A stretch of 64,000 nucleotides of DNA from Galeopsis tetrahit (GCA_963675135.1 OY776124.1:21822066-21886065); one strand, 5' to 3'; shown: positions 45,267 through 57,009, counted from the first letter of the stretch. Notes: generated from the sequence alone by a model not told the origin. Translations and numbers: made by a program.

Positions 45267-47588
45267 CTAACAGCTTTCTCCAGGTAGATCACCATACAAG
45301 GTGTCCATCTCAGTAGTATCATCATCATCTCCTTCATCAACAAAGTAAGTAGATGCAAGGTGTGCCACTACATCAGTAACACCAGCATCTCCTCTAGCAT
45401 CAGGTCCATCACCAGCATCAGCAGCAGCTGGAACTCCATCATCATTAATCTCCTCAATGACCACATTGGAGTTGGATGGTGGTGGTACTCCCCCTGTTGT
45501 AGGTGAAAGTAGGTTGGTCCACCTGTTCTTCAGGAACTGAAGCTCATCTATTGTGTCCTGCAAGTGTTGGAGTTGGAGTTTGATGAATTCCTGTGAAAGA
45601 TACACATTACCAGAAATGTTGATACGGATGTTCTCAACATTTGGGGTTGCATTTCTCTGTCTTTGTCTGGATGATTCAGGATAATCAGTAGTAGAGGGTC
45701 TGGTTGGTTCTGGTTGAGCAGAAGTAGAGGGTCTTTGCCGATGTTCAGTACCAGGAGCAAGCAAGGGCAGATCAATGACTCTATCTCCAGTAAGTAAGGC
45801 AGGAGCTATGGCCAACAGTGGAACTCTCCCCCTCAACACATCAGTGTTCTTGGCAACAAAACCATGATGTCTCAAGTAGTTAGAAATCAGAACAGGATAG
45901 GGTAAATTGCCTCTCTCAGAAACTCTCCCAGTAAATCTCATCATATGTTGGAATATTGTGAGACCCAAATTAAACTTCTTAAGCACAGAAATCCTATAAA
46001 TCAAAACAGCTTGATCCTTAGTGATCTTGGTAGTATTTGTGGTGGGAATCCAATTGTAAATGATGAGTTTGTATAGCACAGAGTGTAGGGAAGTGAGGTC
46101 TTTGGCTAGCATGTGTCTAGTCCATTTAACTACCCTACCAGCAGTTATAGCAGAATTGACCACATCCATGTCAGGTTCTTCATCAACCTCAACATTGAGA
46201 ATTTCTAAAAACTCATTTATCAACTCAGGAGTAAAAGGTACATCCCTCCCCCTAAAATTAACAGTCCCATACCACTTAGAAGATCTCCTACCAGTGCTCT
46301 TTTTCAAACATGCATAGAATTCATATGCCCAATTTGTCAAGAAGGACTCACCAAAATTTACAGCATGCATCAAATTCCTTTCCTCTAAGAAACTAACCAT
46401 GCCTTTACTATCAAAATCAGGTATATTGATCCTCTTCTCTATCAGCAGTTTTCTTTTAGAATAAATGGCCAATCTATTCTCTAGTGTATCAAGAGAATCA
46501 GAAATACCTCCCTCTTCAGAAGCAAGGTCATCTGAGCTTGGTGTTGAGCTTTTAGCAGAGCTCTGTTCAGGGCTGCTTGCTGCACTGGAAGAGCTATCTC
46601 CACTGTCACCATCTTCAGGTCCTGGTGCAGCTTCCTTTGCAGCAGCATTGTGCTCAGCATTTTTCCTAAGAGACTTCAGAATGTCTCTCAAGCACTTTTC
46701 AGAATCAGAATTGGACTCTGACTCAGCTGGTTCATCTTCAGTGATCATCTTTTCTTTGCCTTTTGGTTCAGCAACAGACTTTCCTTTCCCTTTCTTTTCA
46801 GCAACAACCTTCGTTTTGGATTTTTCAGCAACAACAGTCTTAATTTTCTTTGGTTTCTCTGCAACAATAGGAGCTTCATCTTCAGAATCTGTGAACACTT
46901 GAATAGGTTCACCAGCATCAGCTCCAGCTTTCTTCTTCTTCCTCATGGATTCAGAATAATCCACACGGGTGAACACACGGTATGATCTTCTTCTTTGAAC
47001 TGGACTCCTCTGTCTTTTTCCTTTCTGCGCATTCTTCTTGAAAGGAATGGGAGCAGATTCATCAGAAACAGAGAGTGAAGAGTTTGTACCGTCTTCAGAG
47101 ATGTTTGCATCTTCCATTTCAACATCTTCAGGGTCGGAAGTAGCAGTGGCTTCTTCTTCAACAGAAGCTTCAACATTTTCAGTTTGCAATTCGTGAACAG
47201 AGGGTGATTTAGGGCTTTTTGAAGCGGCAGCCATTTGGGCGGTTTGATCAGCCAAATAGCTTGAGATATCCACTGTGATATCTCCAAATGTCATCATGGG
47301 CAGATGACCAGTTGTTCGAAGAGAGTCAGACACTTCTTCGATGGCCTTATTGAATTGTTCAACAGTTGCATCTTGAGGAATGTTGGTTGTTGGTGGAATG
47401 GTTTGAGGAGCAGTTTGAGGAGTGGGAGTGGTTGTTGATGGAGTTGCAGAGACATTCGAGTCAGCATTTGAAGCGGTAGAGTTTTGTGAAGCCATGGAAG
47501 CAAGAATTTCGAGAGGATTTGTGCGAGAGTGAGATGAGGTTTTCGAATCAGAGAGAGATTGTGAGGAATTCGAGTTTGTTCCAGCCAT
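45267..47588 (-). CDS. E6 aORF (773 aa), plant-transposon-protein-like domain
   Basis: Intact from ATG 47588 (MAGTNSNSSQSLSDS) to 45267. Residues 1-380 are Ser/Thr/Pro- and Glu-rich with Lys clusters (KKKKAG, KGKEK). Residues ~385-600 are a globular domain: WAYEFYACL, FRGRDVPFTPELINEFL, LYKLIIYNWIPTT and AVLIYRISVLKK. This pattern fits the putative plant transposon protein domain common in plant retroelements. A short coiled coil (FIKLQLQHLQDTIDELQFLK) and an acidic end follow. No signal peptide or membrane helix. A TATA box lies 150 bp upstream. The only intact long ORF of E6. Confidence 0.85.
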   Translation of the reverse strand: MAGTNSNSSQSLSDSKTSSHSRTNPLEILASMASQNSTASNADSNVSATPSTTTPTPQTAPQTIPPTTNIPQDATVEQFNKAIEEVSDSLRTTGHLPMMTFGDITVDISSYLADQTAQMAAASKSPKSPSVHELQTENVEASVEEEATATSDPEDVEMEDANISEDGTNSSLSVSDESAPIPFKKNAQKGKRQRSPVQRRRSYRVFTRVDYSESMRKKKKAGADAGEPIQVFTDSEDEAPIVAEKPKKIKTVVAEKSKTKVVAEKKGKGKSVAEPKGKEKMITEDEPAESESNSDSEKCLRDILKSLRKNAEHNAAAKEAAPGPEDGDSGDSSSSAASSPEQSSAKSSTPSSDDLASEEGGISDSLDTLENRLAIYSKRKLLIEKRINIPDFDSKGMVSFLEERNLMHAVNFGESFLTNWAYEFYACLKKSTGRRSSKWYGTVNFRGRDVPFTPELINEFLEILNVEVDEEPDMDVVNSAITAGRVVKWTRHMLAKDLTSLHSVLYKLIIYNWIPTTNTTKITKDQAVLIYRISVLKKFNLGLTIFQHMMRFTGRVSERGNLPYPVLISNYLRHHGFVAKNTDVLRGRVPLLAIAPALLTGDRVIDLPLLAPGTEHRQRPSTSAQPEPTRPSTTDYPESSRQRQRNATPNVENIRINISGNVYLSQEFIKLQLQHLQDTIDELQFLKNRWTNLLSPTTGGVPPPSNSNVVIEEINDDGVPAAADAGDGPDARGDAGVTDVVAHLASTYFVDEGDDDDTTEMDTLYGDLPGESC

Positions 47589-48512
47589 TTAAGTTAGGCG
47601 GTTGGAATTTCAAGGTAAGGATGGAAATTTGCACACACTTCTTTGAGATATACACAACCAAATAACAATTTTGCAATCTTAGGACTCAACACAATCAGAA
47701 ATCACAATTTAGCAAATAAATGACATCTTATGTTCGATATTTATAGAGAGAGTAATGTAGTTGGAGGTTAAGAAAAATAAAACAGAAGAATTAATCTAGA
47801 ATTTTTCGAAAGTGCTCCACATTATTAGCCACAACCTAGATCATGGTTAATTAGTGGGAAAAGATCAATTAATTAATTAAATTAATTAGATAATTAAGAA
47901 GCGTCCAGAATTAATTTCGCATAATCAAAAAAAAAATAGATAAGGGTCAGTAATTAATTAAATAAATAAACTTAATTTCAATAAATAATTAAATAATTAC
48001 ACAGATAAAAATAAATTCGAATCAGGCAATGTTGTGCTCAAAACTGTTACAAACACCTCAACACGGTTTTTACATGAATTTGCTTCATTTGTGTTGCACC
48101 ATAATTTTTTTTTTGTGTTATAGCATCTAATTTGTATTGATCCATTGTTCCTGTAGAGTACATCGTAGTAGCGAACTCCGTGCCCCATACTTACTTAATG
48201 GATTACAAATATGTTGATGTTTTTACCAAATATCACCTTTTGAAAAGAAGGCATCGTAGTAGTGAACTCCGTGCTCCATAGTTACTCAGTGATTTGGTAC
48301 ATCTTTTAGTATGCTAATAACATTCTCATTTTTATGCATTTGAGAGGTGTAAGACATGTTTATTTTTGCACTCCAATGTTCTTAGATTCGTAGATATTTT
48401 ACAAAGGAATTATTTAACTAAGTAAGAAATAAATTCAACTTATAAAATTTATACAACCCATGATGTTGTCCCAAATGCTACCGCATTTGTGACAACATCC
48501 ATCCGAATTTTT
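47589..48512 (-). other. E6 pol-aORF spacer
   Basis: Contains TATAAATA (47738-47745, minus), 150 bp above the aORF ATG, and an imperfect 35-bp direct repeat (48161-48195 and 48252-48286, three mismatches). The rest is AT-rich. No gene. Confidence 0.55.
47738..47745 (-). promoter_or_regulatory. Candidate internal promoter of the E6 aORF (TATA box)
   Basis: CTCTCTATAAATATCG on the minus strand, 150 bp above the aORF ATG, well away from either LTR. A match of canonical plant TATA quality with a CT-rich flank. Confidence 0.5.
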
Positions 48513-51123
48513 TCAGATAGTGCTCATGCCAAGAGATTTCCTCAAGATAGAGAATCTCTCATGGTCTAAGGCTTTAGTAAAGATATCAGCATTCTGTTTT
48601 TCAGTAGGTACATACTCCAACTTAACAATATTCTTCTCTACTAAATCTCTCATAAAATGGTGTCTAATGCTAATGTGTTTTGTGAGTGAGTGTTGTAAAG
48701 GATTTTTAGAAATGTTAATGGCACTAGTATTATCACAAAAGATAGTAAGTATACCATTCTCCATACCATAGTCATGGAACATCTTACTCAGCCACAAGAG
48801 TTGTGTACAGCAGCTTCCAGCAGCTATATACTCAGATTCTGCAGTGGATTGTGAAACACAATTCTGCTTCTTGCTGTGCCATGATACAAGATTGTTTCCC
48901 ATGTAGAAACATCCTCCACTCGTACTCTTTCTATCATCTATGTCTCCAGCCCAATCAGCATCACTATAACCAATTAAAATGTTGTTGGTGTCCTTAGTAT
49001 ACCAGATTCCAAGGTCACTTGTGCCTGCAACATACTTGATAATCCTTTTCACAGCATTCAGGTGAGATTCCTTTGGATTAGCTTGGTACCTAGCACAAAC
49101 ACACACACTGTACATAATATCTGGTCTACTAGAGGTTAAATACAGTAAACTACCTATCATGGATCTGTAAAGTGTTGGATCAACATCTGTTCCAGCACTG
49201 TCTTTGCAAAGTTTCAAAGAAGAAAATACCATTGCTGCATTGTTTGATTTGAAGACCTAGAAAATAATTCAAGTCTCCAACCATACTCATTTCAAATGTT
49301 GCAGTCATTGCCTCAACAAATTTACTCAACATTTTATCACAAGTAGAACCAAACACAATGTCATCAACATATATTTGAGCAATTAGTATATCATTTTCAG
49401 TGTGCTTAATGAACAAAGTTCTATCAGCTTCTCCTCTAATAAATCCATATTCCAAAAGAAAGTCAGTAAGCCTACCATACCATGCTCTAGGAGCTTGTTT
49501 AAGACCATACAATGCTTTCTTAAGTTTATATACATGATCAGGATATAGTGGATCTTCAAATCCTATAGGTTGTTCAACATATGCTTCTTCATTCAATATG
49601 CCATTTAGAAATGCAGCCTTTACATCCATTTGATGAAGTTTAATATCAATAAAACATGCAATAGCTAGCAGTAATCTAATAGATTCCATCCTAGCAACAG
49701 GTGCAAAAGTTTCATCAAAATCAACTCCTTCAACTTGGGTGTAACCTTGTGCTACTAACCTAGCCTTGTTCCTAACAATATTACCAGATTCATCAGTTTT
49801 ATTCTTGAATATCCACTTTGTTCCAATGACATTAGTATGACTAGGTCTAGGAACAAGTGTCCAAACTTCATTTCTTTCAAACTGACCAAGTTCTTCATGC
49901 ATAGCATTAATCCAGTTTTCATCAGTTAAGGCTTCTTTAGCACTCTTAGGTTCAATTTCAGATAAATAGCATTCAGCATTTACAACATTACACATAGAAG
50001 ACATGCATATTGTTCTTACCACATCTACCTTGTTTGATCTTACTTTTCCTCTTGTTTGCACTCCAACTGTAGCATCGCCTATGATCTGGTCAGAAGGATG
50101 ACTTTTGCCTATTCTTGAAGAAGGATTTGTTTTGGGGATGTACTGATCATTCTGTGAATTTACAGCTGACTGTTCTGTAGATGTTGACCCAGATGTTTTA
50201 ACATTTGGTGCAACATTTTCAGACTTCAGTGTATTCTCAGAAGTGTCAGTAACCTGTGATACATCTTCTTCATCCTTGTCATCTGTAAGACCTTTATCAT
50301 CATCAAACACAACATTAACAGATTCTTGAACAGTGTTAGTTCTAAGGTTATAAACTCTATAAGCTTTACTATTTCTAGAATAGCCTAAAAAGAACCCTTT
50401 ATCACTTTTAGAATCAAACTTATGAAGTTGATCCCTATCATTCAAAATATAACACACACAACTAAATACATGAAAATATTTCACACTTGGTTTTCTGTTG
50501 TTCAAAATCTCATATAGTGTTTGACTTGTGCCAGAACGAATAAAAACCCTATTAATAACATGACATGCAGTATTCAATGCTTCTCCCCAAAATTTCTTAG
50601 CAAGACATTTGGATGTTAGCATAACTCTAGCCATTTCTTGTAAAGTTCTATTCTTTCTTTCAACAATTCCATTTTGTTGTGGAGTTTTAGGAGATGAATA
50701 CTCTTGCAAGATACCCTTTTTATCACAAAAATCATTAAACATGCTGTTTTCAAATTCCCTACCATGATCAGTTCTAATACGGCCAACTTTCAAGTTAAAC
50801 ACATTTTTGAACCTTTTATAAAGAATTTTAAATGCAGCAAATGCTTCAGATTTGTCTCTTAAAGACTCTACCCAGGTATATCTAGAAAAATCATCTACCA
50901 CAACTAAGGAATACCTCTTTCCTCCAATGCTTTCAGTTTCCATAGGACCCATCAAGTCCATGTGCAGTAATTCAAAACATCGATGTGTAGTACAATGTGA
51001 CAGCATTTTGTGCGACATTCTTACCTGCTTACCTTTTTGGCATGGTCCACATACAGTGTTGTTGTGAAGATTTAGTTTTGGAATTCCTTTTACTGCGTCT
51101 GCTTTGATTAGTCTATTCATTGC
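48513..51123 (-). pseudogene. pol: E6 integrase, RT and RNase H
   Basis: It continues the gag-PR frame after a TGA at 51124-51126. Integrase has CGPCQKGKQ, D (MDLMGP), D (RTDHGREF) and E (QQNGIVERKNRT). RT has QMDVKAAFLNG, LYGLKQAPRAWY and QIYVDDIVFGS. About 75-80 bp is missing near 49200-49235, after SNGIF, with a frameshift; the frame resumes as KLCKDSAGTDVDPTLYR. RNase H follows: SDADWAG, STAESEYI, CDNTSAI and DIFTKAL, stop at 48513. Near complete, recently damaged. Confidence 0.9.
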
Positions 51124-53382
51124 TCAGTAATTTGCATGACCCAATCTTTGATGCCATAAGACATTTTCATCATATTTTGACAAGTTACACATATTTGTTC
51201 CAATAAGATAGCAATTATCAGCTGACCTAGTACCAGTCATAACACAAACTTCATCTTTATTAAGAACATAACATGAATCTTTATCAAATTTCACATGCAA
51301 ATTATCATCACAAAGTTGACTAATGCTAATCAGATTTGCAAGTAAGCCATCAATATGTAAGACATTTTTAAGCTTAGGAAAACCTTTAACATTCAAAGTT
51401 CCTTTACCAAGAATCTTTCCTTTAGAACCTCCACCATATGTAACATTACCACTATTCAAGGTCACATAATCAGATAAGAAATCAGTACGACCTGTCATAT
51501 GTCTAGAACAACCACTATCAAAGTACCATGAGTCAGGTAGACATGCTTTTAAAGAGGTATGAGCAACATTACAGGTAGCTTTTGGTTTCCATGCAGATTT
51601 CAAAAACTGTTTACCAGGATGTGACAGTTTCTTATGCAGCATTTTCAAAGTTTCCTGTTCTTCAAACAATTTTACACAGTAAGGGCGAATATGACCAACT
51701 TTAGAACAGTAATGACAGATATACTTTCTTTTAACCTTATGAGGATTTGATTGTGCAGATGTTGCATCAGATGTGACAACATTTGCCTTCACAAATTTCA
51801 CAGGTTTTCTAAATTTCTCAGAAATAGAAGCAGTAGTACCATCATAACCTAAACCATGATTATTAGACTTACCAGTAGCTATAGCATTATTTACCTCAGA
51901 AGCACTCTTGGAATATTTCTTGAAACATAGGGTGGAATTTATCAATTTCTCCTTTAAGTTACAGATTTCCAGATCTCTTTTGGTGAGAATAACCTCTAGC
52001 TTGGTGATTGTGTCTTTCAGATCCTCATTCTCTTTATTCAAGGAATTAAGAGTGAGTTTATGATTGTTCCAATCATCTAACAACTTTTGGTGTTCCTTGT
52101 CATCAGTCCTTTTTCCTGCATCATCAACTAAACCATTAAAACAGTTCAAATCTGGGTGACTCTGTTCTGATGTTGCTGTAGATGTTGAGACATCAGGTAC
52201 AGCATCAGAATCTGTTTCATCCAGATCATCATCTGAGGAATCATTATAATCAATTCTGGTAAAATTAGAATATTCAGTCTGATTTAATTCATCAAGATCA
52301 TCATCATCAGATTCATCACTCAAGGTAGCACTAAAGTTCAGTTTTTGCTTAAGTCTAGTGTTGGCACATTCATTTGCATAATGGCCATAACCAGAACAAG
52401 CATTGCATTGAACTGATTTTCGAAATTCAGGATCATACCTTGGTTTACCTTCACTCTTTGATAGTCTTGGTGTGAATTGAGCTTTCCTCCTTTCTGGTTG
52501 AGGTGTTGATGTATTGATTTGAATCTTAGGCTGAATGTTTCTAGATTTGTTCACTGATTTCTTAAGAAACTTATTAAAGTGCTTAGTGAGCAAGGCAATG
52601 TTGTTAGGATTGTTGAGACATTCATCAAGCAATTCTTCATCAGAATCAACTTCAGTAATGATGGGTTGAGCTTCAGAAGTGTTTGATGTTTCCCCTTTAA
52701 AAACTACAACTTTCTTATCAGCATTAGCTTCATCATCTTGATTAGTGTTTATTTCATATGTTCTAAGAATACTCACTAACTCATTTTGACTTAACTTATC
52801 TGTATCTTTTGCCTCTTCAATAGCACAGATTTTAGCATCAAATCTTTTAGGAACAGATCTTAATATCTTATGAACTACTCTAACATTAGAAATAGGGTCA
52901 CCAAGAGAATGTGATTCATTGATAATCTCACTTAACCTTTCATTGTAGGCTGTAATTCTTTCATCTTCCTTCATTCGGAGATTCTCAAACTTTGTCCCCA
53001 ACATTCGAAGCTTTGTCCTTCGAACACTGTCTGAACCCTCACAATGCTCTTGCAACCTGTCCCATGCATCTTTAGAAGTAGAACAGTTAGATATAATTTT
53101 AAACATTGAAACATCAAATGAAGTAAAAATTGCATTTAAAGCTTTAGAATTGTAGCTTGCTGTTGTTATTTCATCAGCCGTCCAGTCAACTTCTCTCTTG
53201 AGTTGTATTTCACCATCTGCGTCTGCTGGTCTTTTTGGAGCTTCCCAACCTGTAAGTACAGTCCTCCAAGCACGTTCATCAACTGACTTGATGTACATAC
53301 GCATCTTAGGCTTCCAATAAGCGTAATTCGATCCATCTAATACGGGTGGCCTAAGTGCCGTGGATATGTGATGTGTTTCCAT
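51124..53382 (-). pseudogene. gag: E6 Gag-protease polyprotein (ends at a premature TGA)
   Basis: ATG at 53382 (METHHISTALRPPVLDG). The longer open frame to 53445 only uses a TTG in the PBS. Capsid region DGSNYAYWKPKMRMYI onward, two zinc knuckles C-x2-C-x4-H-x4-C (CNACSGYGHYANEC near 52370-52412 and CHYCSKVGHIRPYC near 51680-51721), protease active site WYFDSGCSRHMTG (near 51500-51540), then the start of the integrase finger (LWHQRLGHANY). TGA 51124 is a single in-frame stop; the same frame continues in pol. Here gag and protease are fused without an intron or stop, unlike E1, E3 and E4. Confidence 0.9.
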
Positions 53383-53432
53383 TGCTAAAAACACACTTGA
53401 CCAAAGATCTAACCTAGTGTCGTCAGGTATCG

Positions 53433-53444
53433 GCTCTGATACCA
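53433..53444 (-). other. PBS of E6
   Basis: Minus strand TGGTATCAGAGC, two bases from the 5' LTR. Confidence 0.9.
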
Positions 53445-53446
53445 AC

Positions 53447-54315
53447 TGAAAGTGTGCTGGTATGGATGTATAAAAGTGTTTAAGTTTAAGTAGAATAATG
53501 TTGTACTAAATGTTGTGACAATTGGTACAACATTGGCTCTAACAGAATATCAGAAATTATGATTAACACAGCGGAAGACTTGAAACACTAAAAACAAACG
53601 AGACACAATGGAAATAATTTTTCACATAGATTTTATAAATAAAAATCTATGCTAGCCTTACGGCGAAAATCAATACTTATCTTCAAGTATAAATGTTGTG
53701 TGAAATGTTACAGCATTAACATTCACAACAGAAACTACAAACGAGGCAGGTGCCTTGTTCTAAAAACGAACTAAGTGTATAATGTATACACTGTCGAAAT
53801 GCCTAGTTTATCTAAAGATTACACTCTCAATAGATAAGAAGACACACAGCCATACGGGTGGGATACGAACGTATGATCTAAAAGGTAGTTCTACTGGCCA
53901 CAATTCCTAACAGGGATATACGCTCGGTCTAGGAAGTTGATCGAATAGAGTACACTAATTTGAGAAGCCTTCCATCGGTATTTATAGTAGTGGGGTGCTG
54001 ATTCTAGAGGCTTCCACATTGAGGTCCTATTTTTTAGGAACTCAACTTCCACAACTTCCATGATCTTTCTAGATCCTTCTAGGCTGCTCCAGGTCGTTCC
54101 AAATGTATCTAGGCCGTTCTAGCATGTTCTCCAATGTTCTGGAATCTTCCAGGTTCCAGATCCTTGTAGAAGCTTCTAGATTCTGCCAGAAATGCGACAA
54201 CATTTAGATCAACATTTAATGTAGCATTTCAGAAAAGACTTAGAAAAAATCTCGGAAGGTCAAATTAAGATGTTGTTGATAATGTTAAGGCATTTAAGGA
54301 TTAACAACATCTACA
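53447..54315 (-). repeat. E6 5' LTR
   Basis: 869 bp, TGAAAGTGTGCTGG...ACATCTACA in plus reading. TATA box at 53979-53986, heat-shock element TTCTGGAATCTTC at 54137-54149. Followed by AATTC. Confidence 0.95.
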
Positions 54316-54967
54316 AATTCTCTTGTGTGATCTCGTACTTGTGATTTCTCATCCTCTTGTATTTATAATGGTGATTGCTTGCAACTAGCCGTTGGAGTTG
54401 ACTAGCCGTTGGGGCAATCTTTCCATATTGGCTTGATCCCATGATTCCAGCTGCTTGATTGCTCAAATCCTGGGATCATGTCAATCTTCTAAATAAGGTA
54501 AGTCTTCATTTGAATTGCACGATGACTTTGGGAATCAGCCGAGTCCTGGAAGAGTACATAGTCTTCTGATCTGTACTACTAGTCTTCTGACTACTCTTCT
54601 GGCCTTAGGTCTTCTGTCTTCTGATATCAGTCGAGTAACACTCGTCTGATCTGTGAATTATTTGTAATGCTTTAGACCATCTTCAATCTTGGACTCCATC
54701 AAATAAGTAGGTATACAAGTACCTTACTTAACTGGCCTTCAAGGATCTTCTAGTCTTCATGTCTTCTACTCTTCTCATCTTGAGGGAGCGCATGTAAGCC
54801 GGGACTGTGCTAATCAAATGATATCTATACAGTTGATCACACAAGACTAGTCTAAGATGTTCTATACTAAGTCAGCTGATCCTATTACATTTATAAACTC
54901 TAAGTGTTTTGGCCATCAAAACTATTCTAACATCAAGTGGGGCTTAGGGTGAATTTACATCCCAACA
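54316..54967 (-). repeat. LTR-D5, 5' LTR of E3, U3 side
   Basis: Continues LTR-D5 after E6. TATA box at 54360-54367; MSA motifs TCCAACGGCTA (minus, 54386-54396) and CCCAACGGCTA (54403-54413). The start of U3 (TGTTGGGATGTAAATTC) is at 54967, then TSD TCTTA. Confidence 0.9.
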
Positions 54968-54972
54968 TCTTA

Positions 54973-56838
54973 GTTGCTCGAGTAAGTGAGCTAAGTACCT
55001 CAGCTTCCAACCCACTTTTATCAGCTGGAGATCTATACCTGTCTGACAGTGTTTGATTAATTTTAGAGGAATTAACCAAGTCAGCAAGTTTCAGATCTAA
55101 GCTTAGTACTTCAGTTTCTAGGAATCTATTGCGCTCTTCTAGTTTTTCATATTTGATCTTTAAATCATTAAACTCATTGGTCTCTATGGCTTGAGTTTTA
55201 AGTACATCCTGATGTAGTTTATCAAGAGATGAGTACTTTTCTTTGAGTTGTGACAACTCTTCTGATAAGCGCTCATTTAAAGAAACTACATTGGGATCTA
55301 CTTTTAACTATGCTTCACGTAGATTGATGATTTCTTCTTTTAAAGAAATGTTCTCATCACTGATTTCCATGAATGCTTTGTTAGCCTGTAGGAGGTCTTC
55401 TTCAGTCACTCCATGAGAATGATGAAGACTACTCCCTACACCACTATCAACAGTATCACTTTCATCAGAATCAGAATTATGACAAGAACGGAAAGAAGTG
55501 GCAGAAGATACCTCTTGTTCAATCTTGGCCATCAAGCTCAGCCCATCATCTGCAATGAAGGCTTCTTTCTCATTGCTAGAGGGGTATTCAGATGAAGACA
55601 AAGGCAACTCATCTGAATCTGTATCAGAATCATTGTATGCCATCATAGCCTTCTTACCCTTAGCATATCTTCTGTCTCTCCTTGCTTTCCTTTCTTATCT
55701 ATCTTCAGAACTCAGATCAGGACACTCATATGCGTAGTAGCCTGGCTTTTCACAATTATAACACACTGAATTATTAGTAGACTTTTTAGTAGGAGAACGG
55801 TTACGGTTCCTATCCTTCCTATCAATAGAGTTCTTATCTCTCTTATCAAAAGAGTTCCTATCTCTTCTATTCTCATTAGAAACCTCATCCCTTCTTTCAG
55901 AAGAGGTGTGATCTCTTTTGATCCCAGAAGAGTCCCTGTTACTAGAACCCTTAGTCTCCTTATAAAATCTCTTATATCTACTATATCTTTTGTTCAGTTT
56001 GTCAAACCTCTTTATCATTAAGCTTAACTGATCCTTAAGAGTAAGATCAGTACTATCTAGTTCATCTTTTATGCTTGAGGACTTAGACTTAGATGATCTA
56101 GACATCTTAGAAGAGGAGGCTTTGAGAGCAACATTCTTAGAGATTTCCTTCTCCTTATCACTGCTAGCTACATGATCTTCTTCATCAAACTCGAATTCAT
56201 GCGCCTTAAGTGTTTGAAACATAGTTTCAGCAGTCCAAGTATTTATGTCTTGAGTGGTCTTGATGATCATTTTGACCATCTTCCATCTATCATCTAAAGA
56301 CTTAAGAATACGCAAGTTAATCTCCCTATTAGTATAGGTCTTACCCAATACTTCAAGATCATTCATAATACGAGTAAATCGAGTATCTAGCTAGTCAATA
56401 GATTCTCCAGCTTTCATGGTGAATGATTCAAATCTCTGTACAGCAGTGGACAACTTGCTTTCCTTGATCAGGGAGGTTCCTTCACAAAGGACAGCAAGCC
56501 TATCCCACATATCTTTAGCAGTCTTACATTTTAACACTTTGCCTAGATACTCATTGGGCAGAGTATGTAAAATGTAATTCTTTGCTAAACTGTCCAGATT
56601 ATTTTGCTACATTTCTTCTGAAGTAAGTTCTGACCTGGGTTTTGGCATGAGTTCACCTATAGCTTTGGAAGGGTCGATAGTAGTAGTGTTGAGAGTCATT
56701 TTTTTGATTGGTCCTTCCTTGACAACGGACACCATCAGGTCATGTGTGGAAACTGAATATAGCTTCCATTCTGAGCTTCCAATAGTCATAATCTGCAATC
56801 TTGAACTTAGGTAGCTTGTTTGCATTAGTTTCATCCAT
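54973..56838 (-). pseudogene. gag: E1 Gag, N-terminal to coiled-coil part
   Basis: Start at ATG 56838 (MDETNANKLPKFKIADYDYW), then a frameshift near 56740. Stops occur at about 56609, 56393, 55695 and 55308. Recognisable parts are the capsid (LGKTYTNREINLRILKSL), the zinc knuckle CYNCEKPGYYAYEC and the coiled-coil tail up to the E3 insertion. The donor-like GAG/GTATCT is at 55512/55511, homologous to the E4 donor. The gag tail continues at 16211-16922. Confidence 0.8.
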
Positions 56839-56995
56839 AGTTGATCAATCAGATAAGATCAGTAATATAACGAGTAGATCAATATACTCAAGAAGTTGAT
56901 TATATAAATAAAGTTCAAGGATCGGTGACTAAGAACAGTAAGACTTTCCTCAAAGTCTGTTGGGTTATCAAGAAACAGCAGTCCAAAGAACTACT

Positions 56996-57007
56996 GCTCT
57001 GATACCA
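56996..57007 (-). other. PBS of E1
   Basis: Minus strand TGGTATCAGAGC, two bases from LTR-B2. Confidence 0.85.
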
Positions 57008-57009
57008 CT

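Larger units (their letters stand above)
43790..54315 (-). mobile_element. E6: Sirevirus (SIRE1-like) copia element, 10.5 kb
   Basis: Complete layout, right to left: 5' LTR 53447-54315, PBS 53433-53444, gag-PR, IN-RT-RH, spacer, aORF (45267-47588), PPT 44659-44672 and 3' LTR 43790-44658. TSD AATTC. The LTRs (869 bp each) differ at about 4 positions by eye (99.5%). It is inactive through one nonsense codon and one RT deletion. A different family from B, C and D: LTR ends are TGAAAG...CTACA. Confidence 0.95.
16923..54967 (-). mobile_element. E3: Sirevirus-like copia element, D family, hosting E4 and E6
   Basis: Right to left: 5' LTR (42981-43789 plus 54316-54967, split by E6), PBS 42967-42978, gag, pol, spacer, aORF (split by E4), PPT and 3' LTR-D1 (16923-18351). 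TSD TCTTA. The two LTRs differ at about 27 positions by eye (1.9%) plus an indel of about 30 bp. It carries the spliced form of the gag-PR junction. Many stops; it cannot be autonomous now. Confidence 0.9.

Noticed and set aside
51124..53445. E6 Gag starting at 53445
   Set aside because: That start is a TTG inside the PBS/LTR junction; the first good ATG, followed by capsid sequence, is at 53382.
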